Assembly (NCBI GenBank): GCA_947476195.1
Contig: CANJPT010000050.1
Coordinates: 1 to 33,181, forward strand
DNA: 33,181 nucleotides
From: Lewinellaceae bacterium
Lineage (GTDB): Bacteria; Bacteroidota; Bacteroidia; Chitinophagales; Saprospiraceae
Direction of reading: 5' to 3'
Part shown: positions 16,342 to 24,366 of the stretch, piece after piece
Layout: every line of letters begins with the position of its first letter
How positions within the stretch are numbered: position 1 is the first letter of the stretch
The notes under the pieces: model-generated
Database searches by the model: none
The model's input: the letters and a program-made list of their open reading frames with translations, nothing else
Told to the model about the DNA's origin: nothing
Program-made: the position numbers and the translations under genes

Positions 16342-18615
16342 CTATCGTACCAGCGTGGCGTAACCTTTGAATTCGTTTTTTTCTCCTCTGGGGCCTGTAA
16401 ATGTTACCGTGTATACATAAACCCCTTCAGGAGATAAACCTTCGGAGTTGTGTTTTTCACCATTCCATTTGTCTGTTGGGTTACTGGTTTTATAAACCAT
16501 TTCTCCCCATCGGTTCCAGATGGTCATATTAAAATTTGTGACTCCGGTTAAAAATCCTTTACCATAGAAATCGTCATTTGTGCCATCACCGTTGGGTGTG
16601 AAGGCATTTGGCATGTACCAGGTAATTACTGGACGGATATCCAATTCCTTCGTAATCGAATCTTTACAACCCGCCGGATGGGTTACGATAAGCCTGACGT
16701 TAACGACCCCGGTATCCTGAAAGGTAAACGTTGGATTTTGCTCAATAGTTGTAAAACCTGGTCCAAATTGCCAGTTCCAATGTGCCGCTCCTACAGAGCT
16801 ATCTATAAAATGGACGGTATTATTGAAATTTGTGAGCGCAGAATCCGGGTCACATGAAAAATTAGCCACAGGGGGAGCTTCTACGACAATAAGTTTTGTA
16901 AAATCGGCATACTTGTAACAGCCAAGCGGGGAGGTGATTTCTACCCTAACATTATAGATACCTGGGGTAGCATATAAGTGCGTTGGACTAATAATATTAA
17001 CAGACGAATCACCATCTCCAAAATACCAGACAATATGGTAGCTTTCGTCAATAGGTTCGGATAGATTTGTAAAATAGATGGTCGCTGGAGCGCAACCAAA
17101 ATAGGTATTGGGCTGAATAATGATCACAGGGGGGGCAGGAAACCACTGAATCACTCCAGTTGTATCATCCTGACACTGGTTTTTGTCTACAACCTTCAAA
17201 CTGATGGGATGATTTCCTGGCTCCGGAAATTGATAAACTGGATTTCTTTTGATTGAGGGGGACGCTCCGGGTATACCAAAATTCCATTTCCATTGATTTA
17301 TCCCGCCATCCCCTTTGGACTTGTCAATAAACCCTACCGGGCCTGCTACACAGGTATCGTAATCGTAGGCAAAATTTGCATGAATTTCCGGGTAAATCTC
17401 TACGTGTATAAATGCCGTATCGCTACATGCGCCGCTGCTTTGGTTGATCAAAAGCATTCCATTGTACAGACCAGTATCCGGGAAGGTAAACGCAGTGAAC
17501 CACTTATTTACCTTGTCACTCACGGTAGTGCCATTGATGTCAAAACGCCATTCAACCTCCTTTACATTGGAAGCTTCCGTGGTTTTATTCTCAAAAAATA
17601 TTGTTTTTTCGCCACAAGACTTAATCGTATAATCTTGCATTAAGATGGTTAAGGAGTCAGCACTCAGTTTCGCATTAATATCCGGGGTGCAATCGGTCAC
17701 ATTGAATTGAAACTCTCTTTGTACAGTGGAAAGTAATTGGCCATTACGATATTCCTGCACACAGACCGCCACTACAAATTGCCCGTTCAACGAAGGCGTC
17801 CCGGTTATCTGGCCGGTAACCGGATTAATACTCACCTGTGGATTGCCACCTACCGGATTGGAGGAAGTATAATTGGGAACAGCATAAGGAACTGCTAAAA
17901 ATGGGGGACCACAAGGAGGATTTGGGGCAATTGCATCACAATTAGTTGGATTCGGATTGCCCGCTGGATTACCTCCACCTTGCAAGGCATCACAAAAAGT
18001 GTAGATCAAAATGTCACCTTCTGCATCAATAGCCGAGTGATTAAATTGCAAGGGAAGATTGTTGCAAATAATAATCGGTGGGAAATTTACGTATACCGGA
18101 CTATTATTATTGACGGCCATTGCTGCTGCGGTCAGTTCGATGGAGTAGGTAGCCCCAACATCTCCGGGATTAATAATATTGGTAATTGAATTATTTCGGC
18201 AACAACGTTGATAAACAATAAAATAACTTTCATTGGTTAGCACCGGGAGGTCCTCTTCAAAAGTGTAGGCGGCCTCTTCAACACAGACATAAGGGAGTTT
18301 AGTCACACATTGCGGTGTATCAGGTTCTAATGGAAACGAATTATCATAATTAACTGACAATGAAGCGTATAGAAAATTATTTGCTTCTGAACCCTGGTAA
18401 ATTCCAAATGCCGCCGGCTGGTCAAAATTCGCGCCTCCTCCAAGGCAGTCACGAAAAATATGCATGGTGAATCGCCAGCGTTTTACCCCCGGACTAACTT
18501 CACCTAAGCAGATGTAAGTAATGTCTCCCCCAATGATGTGCTTGGCCTCGACCAGCTCAGGAAATAAAAGAACCGCTAATATCGCAATGATCTGGAAGGT
18601 ACCGTTTCGTTTCAT
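16342..18615 (-). CDS. Secreted PKD-repeat protein with gliding-associated C-terminal (CHU_C) domain, copy 2
   Basis: 757 aa, same plan as the downstream copy: signal peptide ending PELVEA, N-terminal domain starting KHIIGGDITYICLGE, three PKD-like domains, and a CHU_C domain with MPNAFTPNGDGTNDDF and IWNRWGEMVYKT. Most blocks match the neighbour residue for residue, for example the stretch from KEVEWRF to SSG(A/G)CSDTAF. The loop around residues 213-240 differs strongly (PNPTNCDAIAPNPPCGPP against a longer Val/Gln/Pro-rich loop in copy 1). Tandem duplication is therefore clear. The likely role is in adhesion or the extracellular matrix, inferred from the family only. Confidence 0.88.
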   Translation of the reverse strand: MKRNGTFQIIAILAVLLFPELVEAKHIIGGDITYICLGEVSPGVKRWRFTMHIFRDCLGGGANFDQPAAFGIYQGSEANNFLYASLSVNYDNSFPLEPDTPQCVTKLPYVCVEEAAYTFEEDLPVLTNESYFIVYQRCCRNNSITNIINPGDVGATYSIELTAAAMAVNNNSPVYVNFPPIIICNNLPLQFNHSAIDAEGDILIYTFCDALQGGGNPAGNPNPTNCDAIAPNPPCGPPFLAVPYAVPNYTSSNPVGGNPQVSINPVTGQITGTPSLNGQFVVAVCVQEYRNGQLLSTVQREFQFNVTDCTPDINAKLSADSLTILMQDYTIKSCGEKTIFFENKTTEASNVKEVEWRFDINGTTVSDKVNKWFTAFTFPDTGLYNGMLLINQSSGACSDTAFIHVEIYPEIHANFAYDYDTCVAGPVGFIDKSKGDGGINQWKWNFGIPGASPSIKRNPVYQFPEPGNHPISLKVVDKNQCQDDTTGVIQWFPAPPVIIIQPNTYFGCAPATIYFTNLSEPIDESYHIVWYFGDGDSSVNIISPTHLYATPGIYNVRVEITSPLGCYKYADFTKLIVVEAPPVANFSCDPDSALTNFNNTVHFIDSSVGAAHWNWQFGPGFTTIEQNPTFTFQDTGVVNVRLIVTHPAGCKDSITKELDIRPVITWYMPNAFTPNGDGTNDDFYGKGFLTGVTNFNMTIWNRWGEMVYKTSNPTDKWNGEKHNSEGLSPEGVYVYTVTFTGPRGEKNEFKGYATLVR

Positions 18616-18690
18616 GTATTATGATGAGGTAAATAATTATTGACACTTATTTAAAAAGAATCCCGTCAAAAGTTAGTTGCGGTAAACAGC

Positions 18691-18702
18691 CGCTACCTTT
18701 GC
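18691..18702 (+). promoter_or_regulatory. Promoter -7 box upstream of the TsaC gene
   Basis: CGCTACCTTTGC contains TACCTTTG (18694-18701), a TAnnTTTG match identical over 12 bp to the box at 8103-8114. A TTG lies at 18677-18679, 14 bp upstream, shorter than the usual spacing. The box is 50 bp before the ATG. Confidence 0.5.
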
Positions 18703-18751
18703 TGCGGTCAAAAGTACGGCCTCTACTCATTTTAAATTCAATTTGTATTCC

Positions 18752-19324
18752 ATGTTCCTGCTACGCGACGACATTTCTGAAATTGCTTCACTTCTTCAAA
18801 AAGGCAGCATCATCTGTTACCCTACTGATACGGTTTGGGGAATAGGCTGCGATGCATTGCACCAATCGTCTGTAGAGCGTATCAGTGCCCTGAAAGGCCG
18901 TGTTCCTGAAAAGGGGTACGTTATGCTGGTCTCTGGCATTGAAATGCTCAAGTGCTTTGTACCAATGATCCCCCCTCGCCTGGAAACGCTGCTGGCACAC
19001 CACCAACGCCCACTCACTATGATTTACGCAGAAACAATCGGGTTGCCTGCCTGGGTGAAGGCTCCTGATGGATCGGCTGCTATTCGGGTTGCTACGGATG
19101 AATTTTGCCGTGAACTTATTGAGACTTTCGGAAACCCTATAATCAGTACCTCTGCCAATAAATCGGGCGAACCTTTTCCGGCTACTTTTGGAGCAATTAG
19201 TAGCGAAATACTTGTTGGCGTTGATTATGTAGTAAAATATCGCCAGGACGATAAGGAACCTGCTGAACCTTCCTCCATTGCAAAACTTGACCGATTCCAG
19301 GAGTTGGAGTTTATTCGGGATTAA
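18752..19324 (+). CDS. tsaC: L-threonylcarbamoyladenylate synthase (TsaC/Sua5/YrdC family)
   Basis: 190 aa from the ATG at 18752; a TTG three codons upstream is possible but weaker. Motifs: CYPTDTVWGIGCDA (22-35), ISALKGRVPEKG (44-55), PLTMIY, AAIRVATDEFCREL and ISTSANKSGEP. Reaction: threonine, bicarbonate and ATP give threonylcarbamoyl-AMP for the t6A37 modification of ANN-decoding tRNAs. The length matches the short TsaC form without the Sua5 C-terminal domain. A variant residue is visible in the usual KxR motif (LKGR). The gene converges on the oxidoreductase gene across a MITE-like palindrome. Confidence 0.9.
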   Translation: MFLLRDDISEIASLLQKGSIICYPTDTVWGIGCDALHQSSVERISALKGRVPEKGYVMLVSGIEMLKCFVPMIPPRLETLLAHHQRPLTMIYAETIGLPAWVKAPDGSAAIRVATDEFCRELIETFGNPIISTSANKSGEPFPATFGAISSEILVGVDYVVKYRQDDKEPAEPSSIAKLDRFQELEFIRD

Positions 19325-19517
19325 GACGCTTTAAAATCTTATTCGAGAGTTGGATTTTGTCCGGCAACTAACAAATTTTATTTCATATAGCGTTATAATT
19401 TTCGTCGGATTTCTCATGCTCGACTGCAAATTTATCCTTGCCTGAAATAAAATTTGCTCGCTGTCGGCATAAAATTATTTCCGGCACAAGCTCTAAACGG
19501 TCAAAATAGCGTTCTAA
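19321..19517. repeat. MITE-like imperfect palindrome
   Basis: The gap between two convergent genes is almost wholly one inverted repeat. Ends TTAAGACGCT (19321-19330) and the reverse complement TTAGAACGCT (19508-19517) match at 8 of 10 positions. Perfect 14-bp inner arms CAAATTTTATTTCA (19372-19385) and TGAAATAAAATTTG (19443-19456) pair. CCGGCA-like segments lie between the ends and the inner arms on each side. Both termini overlap the flanking stop codons. No ORF is inside. It looks like a non-autonomous element remnant or a large bidirectional hairpin. Confidence 0.45.
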
Positions 19518-20506
19518 TTGATCTGAACAGCTCCTTTGCGAATCTCTATTTCCTTTAAAATCCGGTGCGCCAATTTCAAGGCTTCAAAACCATCTCGAAG
19601 GGTGACAATGGGGTCTGTATCCGTCTCAATTGCTTCATGGAAAGCCTCCAATTCGCGTTGAATGGCATTCACCGGTGCAGCTTCAGGCATGGAAAGTTGC
19701 AGCCATTTTTTTCCTGCTGGCGTATCGAACTCCATGAGTTGATCAGTTGGCGGGAGGTTGGTCGCATCTTGGGCATAAAGCCGAACAATCTGGGCGTTTT
19801 TCTCTAGAAAATCAAGGCTTAGGTAATGATCAGGTTGAAAAAGGCGCATTTTACGCATCTGTTTCATAGAGATCCGACTGGCCGTTAGGTTGGCGACACA
19901 TCCATTGGCAAATTCGATTCGGGCATTTGCAATGTCTGGGGTGTGACTCAGCACAGCAACGCCACTTGCGCTTACTTTGGTTACCGGAGATTTGACCAGG
20001 TGTAAGATCAAATCAAGGTCGTGGATCATCAGATCCAGAATAACAGATACTTCGGTGCCCCTGGGTTGGAAAGCTGCCAATCGGTGGCCTTCAATAAACA
20101 TCGGGTTCAGATCTATTCCGCCTAAGGCCGTAAATGCCGGATTGAAGCGCTCCACATGGCCAACCTGTACTTTTACACCATGTTTTTCAGCAAGTTGCAA
20201 AAGTTTTCTTCCCTCTGGAATGGTCTGCGTAACCGGCTTTTCTATAAAAGTATGTTTGCCTGCGCGGATCGCTTTTGCCGCCAATTCGTAGTGCGATGGG
20301 GTAGGGGTTACGATGTCAACTGCATCGCACTCGGCCAAGAGGCTGGAAAGCGATTTGTAACGCTTGGCGCCGTATTGAGCAATGGCTGACTCGGCATTTT
20401 TATCGTCGAGGTCAAAAAAACCGGCCAATTCCCAGCAATCGGTGGCTTGTATACATTTGAGGTGGATCTTGCCAAGATGGCCGGTGCCTAAGAGCGCAAT
20501 TTTCAT
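19514..20506 (-). CDS. Gfo/Idh/MocA-family NAD(P)-dependent oxidoreductase
   Basis: 330 aa. N-terminal Rossmann fold with GTGHLG (7-12), the acidic end of beta2 in FFDLDDKNAE, DAVDIVTPTPSHYELA and the family EKP motif FIEKPVTQT (88-96). The C-terminal domain begins near 125 with VGHVERFNPAF and contains MIHDLDLILHLV, the usual metal-free HD region. Reaction type: oxidation or reduction of sugar or related hydroxyl groups; the substrate is not readable. It lies 41 bp after korB on the same strand, so it may be co-transcribed, but no functional link to KorAB is evident. Confidence 0.85.
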   Translation of the reverse strand: MKIALLGTGHLGKIHLKCIQATDCWELAGFFDLDDKNAESAIAQYGAKRYKSLSSLLAECDAVDIVTPTPSHYELAAKAIRAGKHTFIEKPVTQTIPEGRKLLQLAEKHGVKVQVGHVERFNPAFTALGGIDLNPMFIEGHRLAAFQPRGTEVSVILDLMIHDLDLILHLVKSPVTKVSASGVAVLSHTPDIANARIEFANGCVANLTASRISMKQMRKMRLFQPDHYLSLDFLEKNAQIVRLYAQDATNLPPTDQLMEFDTPAGKKWLQLSMPEAAPVNAIQRELEAFHEAIETDTDPIVTLRDGFEALKLAHRILKEIEIRKGAVQIN

Positions 20507-20547
20507 GCAGAGGTGGACTGGAGGTTATTTTTTCTTTTAAATTACTT

Positions 20548-21600
20548 TTATCTAAGCCCGGCATTGATCCCTTCGAGCACCTGTGAGCCTGGACAAAGCA
20601 CCGCTTTCTCCAAGTTATTCAGCGGTGTTTCTGAAGTGTTCAACAGGTTATGCAAGTCACGTACTTCAGGTTCTATGAAGATCAAACCAGTCAGAATCTC
20701 TCCGCTTGCCTTGGCTTCGTATAATTTGTTGACAGCCGCATGGCGGTCGAGTGGATTGAAATCCTTGGATAGTTTGTTCAGATAGATCGTTGAGCCATCA
20801 TGAAGCTGTACAGCCACTGAATTGCCCTCGTCATATTGCGTGGTGATCTCTTCCATAATCGGCACAAAATCAACGGCTGCTGTCGCCTCAATATGTTCCC
20901 TAGTGTAGTCGTACGACTTGGTAGAACCGACATTGTTGTTGAACGTCACGCAAGGAGACACCACATCAATAAGCGCAAAACCCGGGTGCGACATGGCCGC
21001 TTTGATCAACGGAATCAGCTGCTCTTTATCGCCTGAAAAGCTACGGGCAATAAACGATGCGCCCAACTCAAGGGCCATGCCAACCATGTCAATTGCGTTG
21101 TACAGGTTGGCTGCACCAGATTTGTTGATCGACCCAACATCGGCAGTGGCTGAATCCTGGCCTTTGGTAAGTCCGTAGCAACCATTGTTCATGATGATAT
21201 AAGTAATGTTCAGGTTCCTTCGGATGGCGTGCACAAACTGTCCCATCCCGATGGAGGCGGAATCGCCATCGCCGGAAACACCAATATACATCAGGTCTCG
21301 GTTGGCCAGATACGCCCCGGTTGCAACGGATGGCATACGCCCATGTACCGAGTTGAATCCGTGTGAGTTTGCTAAAAAATAGGTCGGTGTTTTGGAAGAA
21401 CAACCAATGCCAGAGAGCTTGGCGACCCGGTGTGGTTCAACCGCCATCTCAAAGCAAGATTGTATGATGGCCCCGCTCACAGAGTCGTGGCCACAACCAG
21501 CGCAGAGTGTTGAAAGGGCGCCTTCGTAGAATTTTTTAGTATAGCCGAGTGCGTTGGTCGGCGAGTCTGGGTGGCGGAAAGTAGGACGAATGAATGTCAT
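20548..21600 (-). CDS. korB: 2-oxoacid:ferredoxin oxidoreductase, beta subunit
   Basis: 350 aa. Thiamine-diphosphate-binding subunit: TLCAGCGHDSV (31-41) and GIGCSSK (65-71) provide Fe-S cluster cysteines. GDGDSASIGMGQF (110-122) through MNNGCYGLTKGQDSAT gives the Mg-TPP binding motif. HGRMPSVATGA is a strong KorB signature. Reaction: oxidative decarboxylation of 2-oxoglutarate (or a related 2-oxoacid) to the acyl-CoA with reduction of ferredoxin, as an alternative to the 2-oxoglutarate dehydrogenase complex. The partner gamma-alpha subunit is upstream on the same strand, but 551 bp of repeats intervene. Confidence 0.92.
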   Translation of the reverse strand: MTFIRPTFRHPDSPTNALGYTKKFYEGALSTLCAGCGHDSVSGAIIQSCFEMAVEPHRVAKLSGIGCSSKTPTYFLANSHGFNSVHGRMPSVATGAYLANRDLMYIGVSGDGDSASIGMGQFVHAIRRNLNITYIIMNNGCYGLTKGQDSATADVGSINKSGAANLYNAIDMVGMALELGASFIARSFSGDKEQLIPLIKAAMSHPGFALIDVVSPCVTFNNNVGSTKSYDYTREHIEATAAVDFVPIMEEITTQYDEGNSVAVQLHDGSTIYLNKLSKDFNPLDRHAAVNKLYEAKASGEILTGLIFIEPEVRDLHNLLNTSETPLNNLEKAVLCPGSQVLEGINAGLR

Positions 21601-21788
21601 TGGATGTGTTTAGCTGTGTTAGTTGGTTTGAGGAGGAGTGAGATTTTTCAAAATATACGTATGCCCTAATTTAAGCAAAATATCTTTTTATTCACCAGGA
21701 AGCAGCCTAAAAATGTTTTTGTCAGCTTCGGTTTCCAATGGTATATTTAATGTTTCTCGTGGGTGGTCTACTTTTGCCTGACAGAGTT

Positions 21789-21898
21789 TTAAGATCGAAG
21801 CACAAACTACATCTATCATTTTGTAACCTGCCATTTCAATGGCGGGATTCTTACACACTCACCCATCAAATCTATCTTCTTTGCAGAACATCCGCATC
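21789..21898 (-). repeat. Palindromic repeat unit, copy 1
   Basis: A 110-bp unit matching copy 2 at exactly 250-bp offset, with no gaps and 16 mismatches counted by eye (about 85% identity). It has a stem CCTGCCAT-TTCA-ATGGCGGG (21827-21846) with one G-T mismatch, and flanking CATCTATCAT boxes. Confidence 0.8.
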
Positions 21899-21932
21899 TA
21901 TCCAATCATCGTGATTTGTAGGGTTCGCCTTG

Positions 21933-21973
21933 CCCCCGATTAAAATTCGGGGGTTACAAGATGTTAGATGTGG
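21933..21973 (+). repeat. Palindromic repeat core, inverted copy with a different stem
   Basis: Same flank as the other copies in the opposite orientation (GGTTACAAGATGTTAGATGTG) but with the stem CCCCCGA...TCGGGGG in place of CCCGCCAT...ATGGCGGG. Stem pairing is kept while the bases differ. Confidence 0.7.
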
Positions 21974-22038
21974 TTATGTTCTTACTTCTGACAACCCAGA
22001 CCTGCCCAATTTGAGTTCCAATATTACCGGAAATAGCA

Positions 22039-22148
22039 TTAAGATCGAAGCTCAAATCACATCTATCATCTTGTAACCCGCCATTTCAATGGCGGGAATG
22101 TTGCACACCCACCCACCACATCTATCATCTTTGCTGAGCATTCACATC
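22039..22148 (-). repeat. Palindromic repeat unit, copy 2
   Basis: Second copy of the 110-bp unit, with a perfect 8-bp stem CCCGCCAT-TTCA-ATGGCGGG (22077-22096). It ends 3 bp before the korA stop codon, so it forms the 3' flank of the korA message. Confidence 0.8.
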
Positions 22149-22151
22149 AGT

Positions 22152-24017
22152 CTACTCACTGATCTCCGACAAATTGGGCTCCCCCAATTCATGCTCTGCA
22201 AATGCCGGGTTCAATTTCCCAACCAGACTCTTGAATATTTTTTCCCGGATCACATCCGCGGTTATTGGAAAACCATCATAGTTCAGGATGGAGGTCAGCT
22301 TGGCTGGATTTATGCCCAGCTCATTGACTAACAATGATTTAAACTGTGCATCTCTGTTCTGTTCTACCACAAAAATCCGCTGGTGATTGTCAATAAATTG
22401 CTGCACTTCTTGGTTGAATGGGAATGATTTTACCCGCATCCCATCCAAAGTGATGCCTTGTTCTTTAAGCAGGTCCTGTGCTTCAATGGCGGCATAGGTC
22501 GTTGTTCCGAAAAAGAGCATTCCAAAGGCACTCTGTTTTTCAGACTGGTAAAACTCAGGTCCGGGGACATATTGCTTCGCGGTTTCCCATTTTTTTACCA
22601 AGCGATCCATGTTGCGAACGTATGCCGGACCTTCCTCGGTGTACACGGCGTACTCGTCACGGGAGGTACCCCGGGTGAAAAACGAACCTTTGGTCGGGTG
22701 AGTGCCCGGGATGGTGCGGTAGGTAATGCCATCTCCATCCACATCGAGGTAGCGGCCAAAACGTTCAGCAGAAGCTTCGAGTTCTGCAGCGGTCAGAACC
22801 TTACCCCGGTCATAAACGTGGTTATCGTCCCATTTTAAAGGCGGAGACATGTTCTCATTCATACCTAGATCCAGATCGGTCATAACGATCACCGGCGTTT
22901 GAAGTCGCTCGGTCAGATCAAAAGCTACACTCATCATGGAAAAGCACTCCGCTGGAGTGCTGGGAAACAACAGCACATGTTTAGTATCTCCGTGGGAAGC
23001 ATATGCACATAACAGGATGTCAGATTGTTGGGTACGGGTAGGCATCCCCGTACTTGGGCCTCCGCGTTGTACATCTACAAGCACGGTAGGGATCTCTGCA
23101 AAATAAGCCAGTCCTAAAAACTCGCTCATCAGGGATATTCCCGGGCCACTGGTAGCGGTAAAGGATCTGGCACCATTCCAGTTCGCCCCAATGACCATTC
23201 CGATCGCAGCGAGTTCGTCCTCGGCTTGTACGATGGCAAAGTTATTTTTGCCGGTTACCGGGTCTATCCTGTGCTTTCTTGCGTATTTGCCAAATGCATC
23301 TGCCAGGGAAGTAGATGGGGTGATGGGATACCAGGAAAGTACCGTCGCACCGGCATACACCGCACCAAGGCCACAGGCAGAATTACCATCCATCATGATC
23401 CAGTCTTTCACCTTGTCCCGGCGTTCTACGCGATATTCCGGAAATGGGCAGGTGTAATGTTCGCGCACATATTGAATGCCCATATCCATAGCATCAAAAT
23501 TGGCTGTTACCAGCTTTTCTTTGCCTTTGAATTTTTGAGTAATAATGCCATGCAGCACCTCCAGCTCAATGTCGAGCAAGGCCGAAAGTGCTCCTACGTA
23601 CACCATATTCTTGAGCAACTGCCGTTGACGTGGATCGGAGAATTTATCCATGCACAATTGCATCATTGGAATACCTAAATAATGGATGTCGTCGCGGATC
23701 AAATCCTTGTGCAACTCCTTGGTACTGTCGTAAATGAAGTAACCGCCAGGCTTCACGTTGGCGATGTCTTTGGGCATACTCTGCGGATTTACGCTCAGCA
23801 TGATGTCAATGCCTTCGCGTCGGCCCAGATACCCTTTTTCGCTTACGCGCACCTCATACCAGGTCGGTAAGCCCTGGATATTGGAAGGAAATATGTTTTT
23901 AGGCGACACAGGAATACCCATGCGGAAGATGGCTTTGGCAAACATATCGTTTGCGCTGGCAGAGCCGGTGCCATTTACGTTGGCGAAGCGAATTACGAAG
24001 TCGTTGAGCACAAGCAA
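22152..24017 (-). CDS. korA: 2-oxoacid:ferredoxin oxidoreductase, fused gamma-alpha subunit
   Basis: 621 aa. The gamma domain is about 1-190, beginning VIRFANVNGTGSASANDMF, with GIDIMLSVNP and GGYFIYDSTKE. The alpha (pyrimidine-binding) domain is about 205-600, with GNSACGLGAVYAG, YPITPSTSLADAF, QAEDELAAIGMVIGANWNGA, TATSGPGISLMSEF and QRGGPSTGMPTRTQQSDI. It pairs with KorB to make the 2-oxoglutarate-type ferredoxin oxidoreductase. There is no ATG at the start: an in-frame TAA lies at 24026-24024, and the first usable codons are TTG (24017) and GTG (24011). The first ATG would remove the conserved NGTGSAS segment, so a non-ATG start is required. Confidence 0.92.
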   Translation of the reverse strand: MLVLNDFVIRFANVNGTGSASANDMFAKAIFRMGIPVSPKNIFPSNIQGLPTWYEVRVSEKGYLGRREGIDIMLSVNPQSMPKDIANVKPGGYFIYDSTKELHKDLIRDDIHYLGIPMMQLCMDKFSDPRQRQLLKNMVYVGALSALLDIELEVLHGIITQKFKGKEKLVTANFDAMDMGIQYVREHYTCPFPEYRVERRDKVKDWIMMDGNSACGLGAVYAGATVLSWYPITPSTSLADAFGKYARKHRIDPVTGKNNFAIVQAEDELAAIGMVIGANWNGARSFTATSGPGISLMSEFLGLAYFAEIPTVLVDVQRGGPSTGMPTRTQQSDILLCAYASHGDTKHVLLFPSTPAECFSMMSVAFDLTERLQTPVIVMTDLDLGMNENMSPPLKWDDNHVYDRGKVLTAAELEASAERFGRYLDVDGDGITYRTIPGTHPTKGSFFTRGTSRDEYAVYTEEGPAYVRNMDRLVKKWETAKQYVPGPEFYQSEKQSAFGMLFFGTTTYAAIEAQDLLKEQGITLDGMRVKSFPFNQEVQQFIDNHQRIFVVEQNRDAQFKSLLVNELGINPAKLTSILNYDGFPITADVIREKIFKSLVGKLNPAFAEHELGEPNLSEISE

Positions 24018-24096
24018 TAATTGTTAATTTGTTATAAACAATTTTATTTTATCAAGAATTTGGAAATTGTCTTTGGTTTTTCAACTATCAAAAGGT

Positions 24097-24366
24097 TTAT
24101 TTTAGCTTTCCAGAGTCCAATAATTTTATTATATATAAACCTCCGATGGCCAAGATAATCCACATATACCAAGGCATAGAATCAAGTTTATGGTTTATTC
24201 CTTCACATGCACCTACCCAAATTGTTGATAGAACAAAGAATACGCAGATAGCGAAAAATATTGTTAAGCAATTTTTGCCTAAACCATCTCCATTTTTATT
24301 CTCTTCTTCTATACGGGCAACTGAATTTTAATAGGTTGGCAAACTCAATGCAAAATCGAATTTCAT
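24097..24366 (-). pseudogene. Small two-helix membrane protein gene with in-frame TAA at codon 13
   Basis: A 90-codon frame on the minus strand whose ATG (24366-24364) overlaps the upstream TGA as ATGA. Codons 1-12 read MKFDFALSLPTY, codon 13 is TAA, and the frame then runs uninterrupted to TAA at 24097-24099. The distal part encodes a charged segment (ARIEEENKNGDG), a first hydrophobic helix (CLTIFFAICVFFVLSTIWVG), a short loop with a cysteine, and a second helix (MPWYMWIILAIGGLYIIKLL) ending SGKLK. No ATG, GTG or TTG follows the stop before the first helix, so the distal part cannot be started normally. Either nonsense decay, readthrough or sequencing error. No family recognised. The region is visibly AT-rich. 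Confidence 0.6.

Larger units (their letters stand above)
21601..22151. repeat. Repeat-filled gap between korA and korB
   Basis: 551 bp without a convincing gene. It contains two direct copies of a 110-bp unit and one inverted partial copy (listed separately). The first 190 bp next to korB show no repeat. A 43-codon open frame (21688-21819, minus) exists, but half of it is repeat sequence and it is not accepted as a gene. Confidence 0.7.

Noticed and set aside
21688-21819. 43-codon open frame on the minus strand downstream of the first palindromic repeat
   Set aside because: Its first third is repeat sequence and the equivalent frame in copy 2 contains a stop; no family recognised.
21789-22148. 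Repeats considered as a CRISPR array
   Set aside because: Only two direct 110-bp copies plus an inverted one; no short regular repeats with unique spacers and no cas genes.
24146-24331. 61-aa open frame on the plus strand
   Set aside because: It is antisense to the interrupted two-helix membrane protein frame, which has the better protein character and the ATGA overlap.
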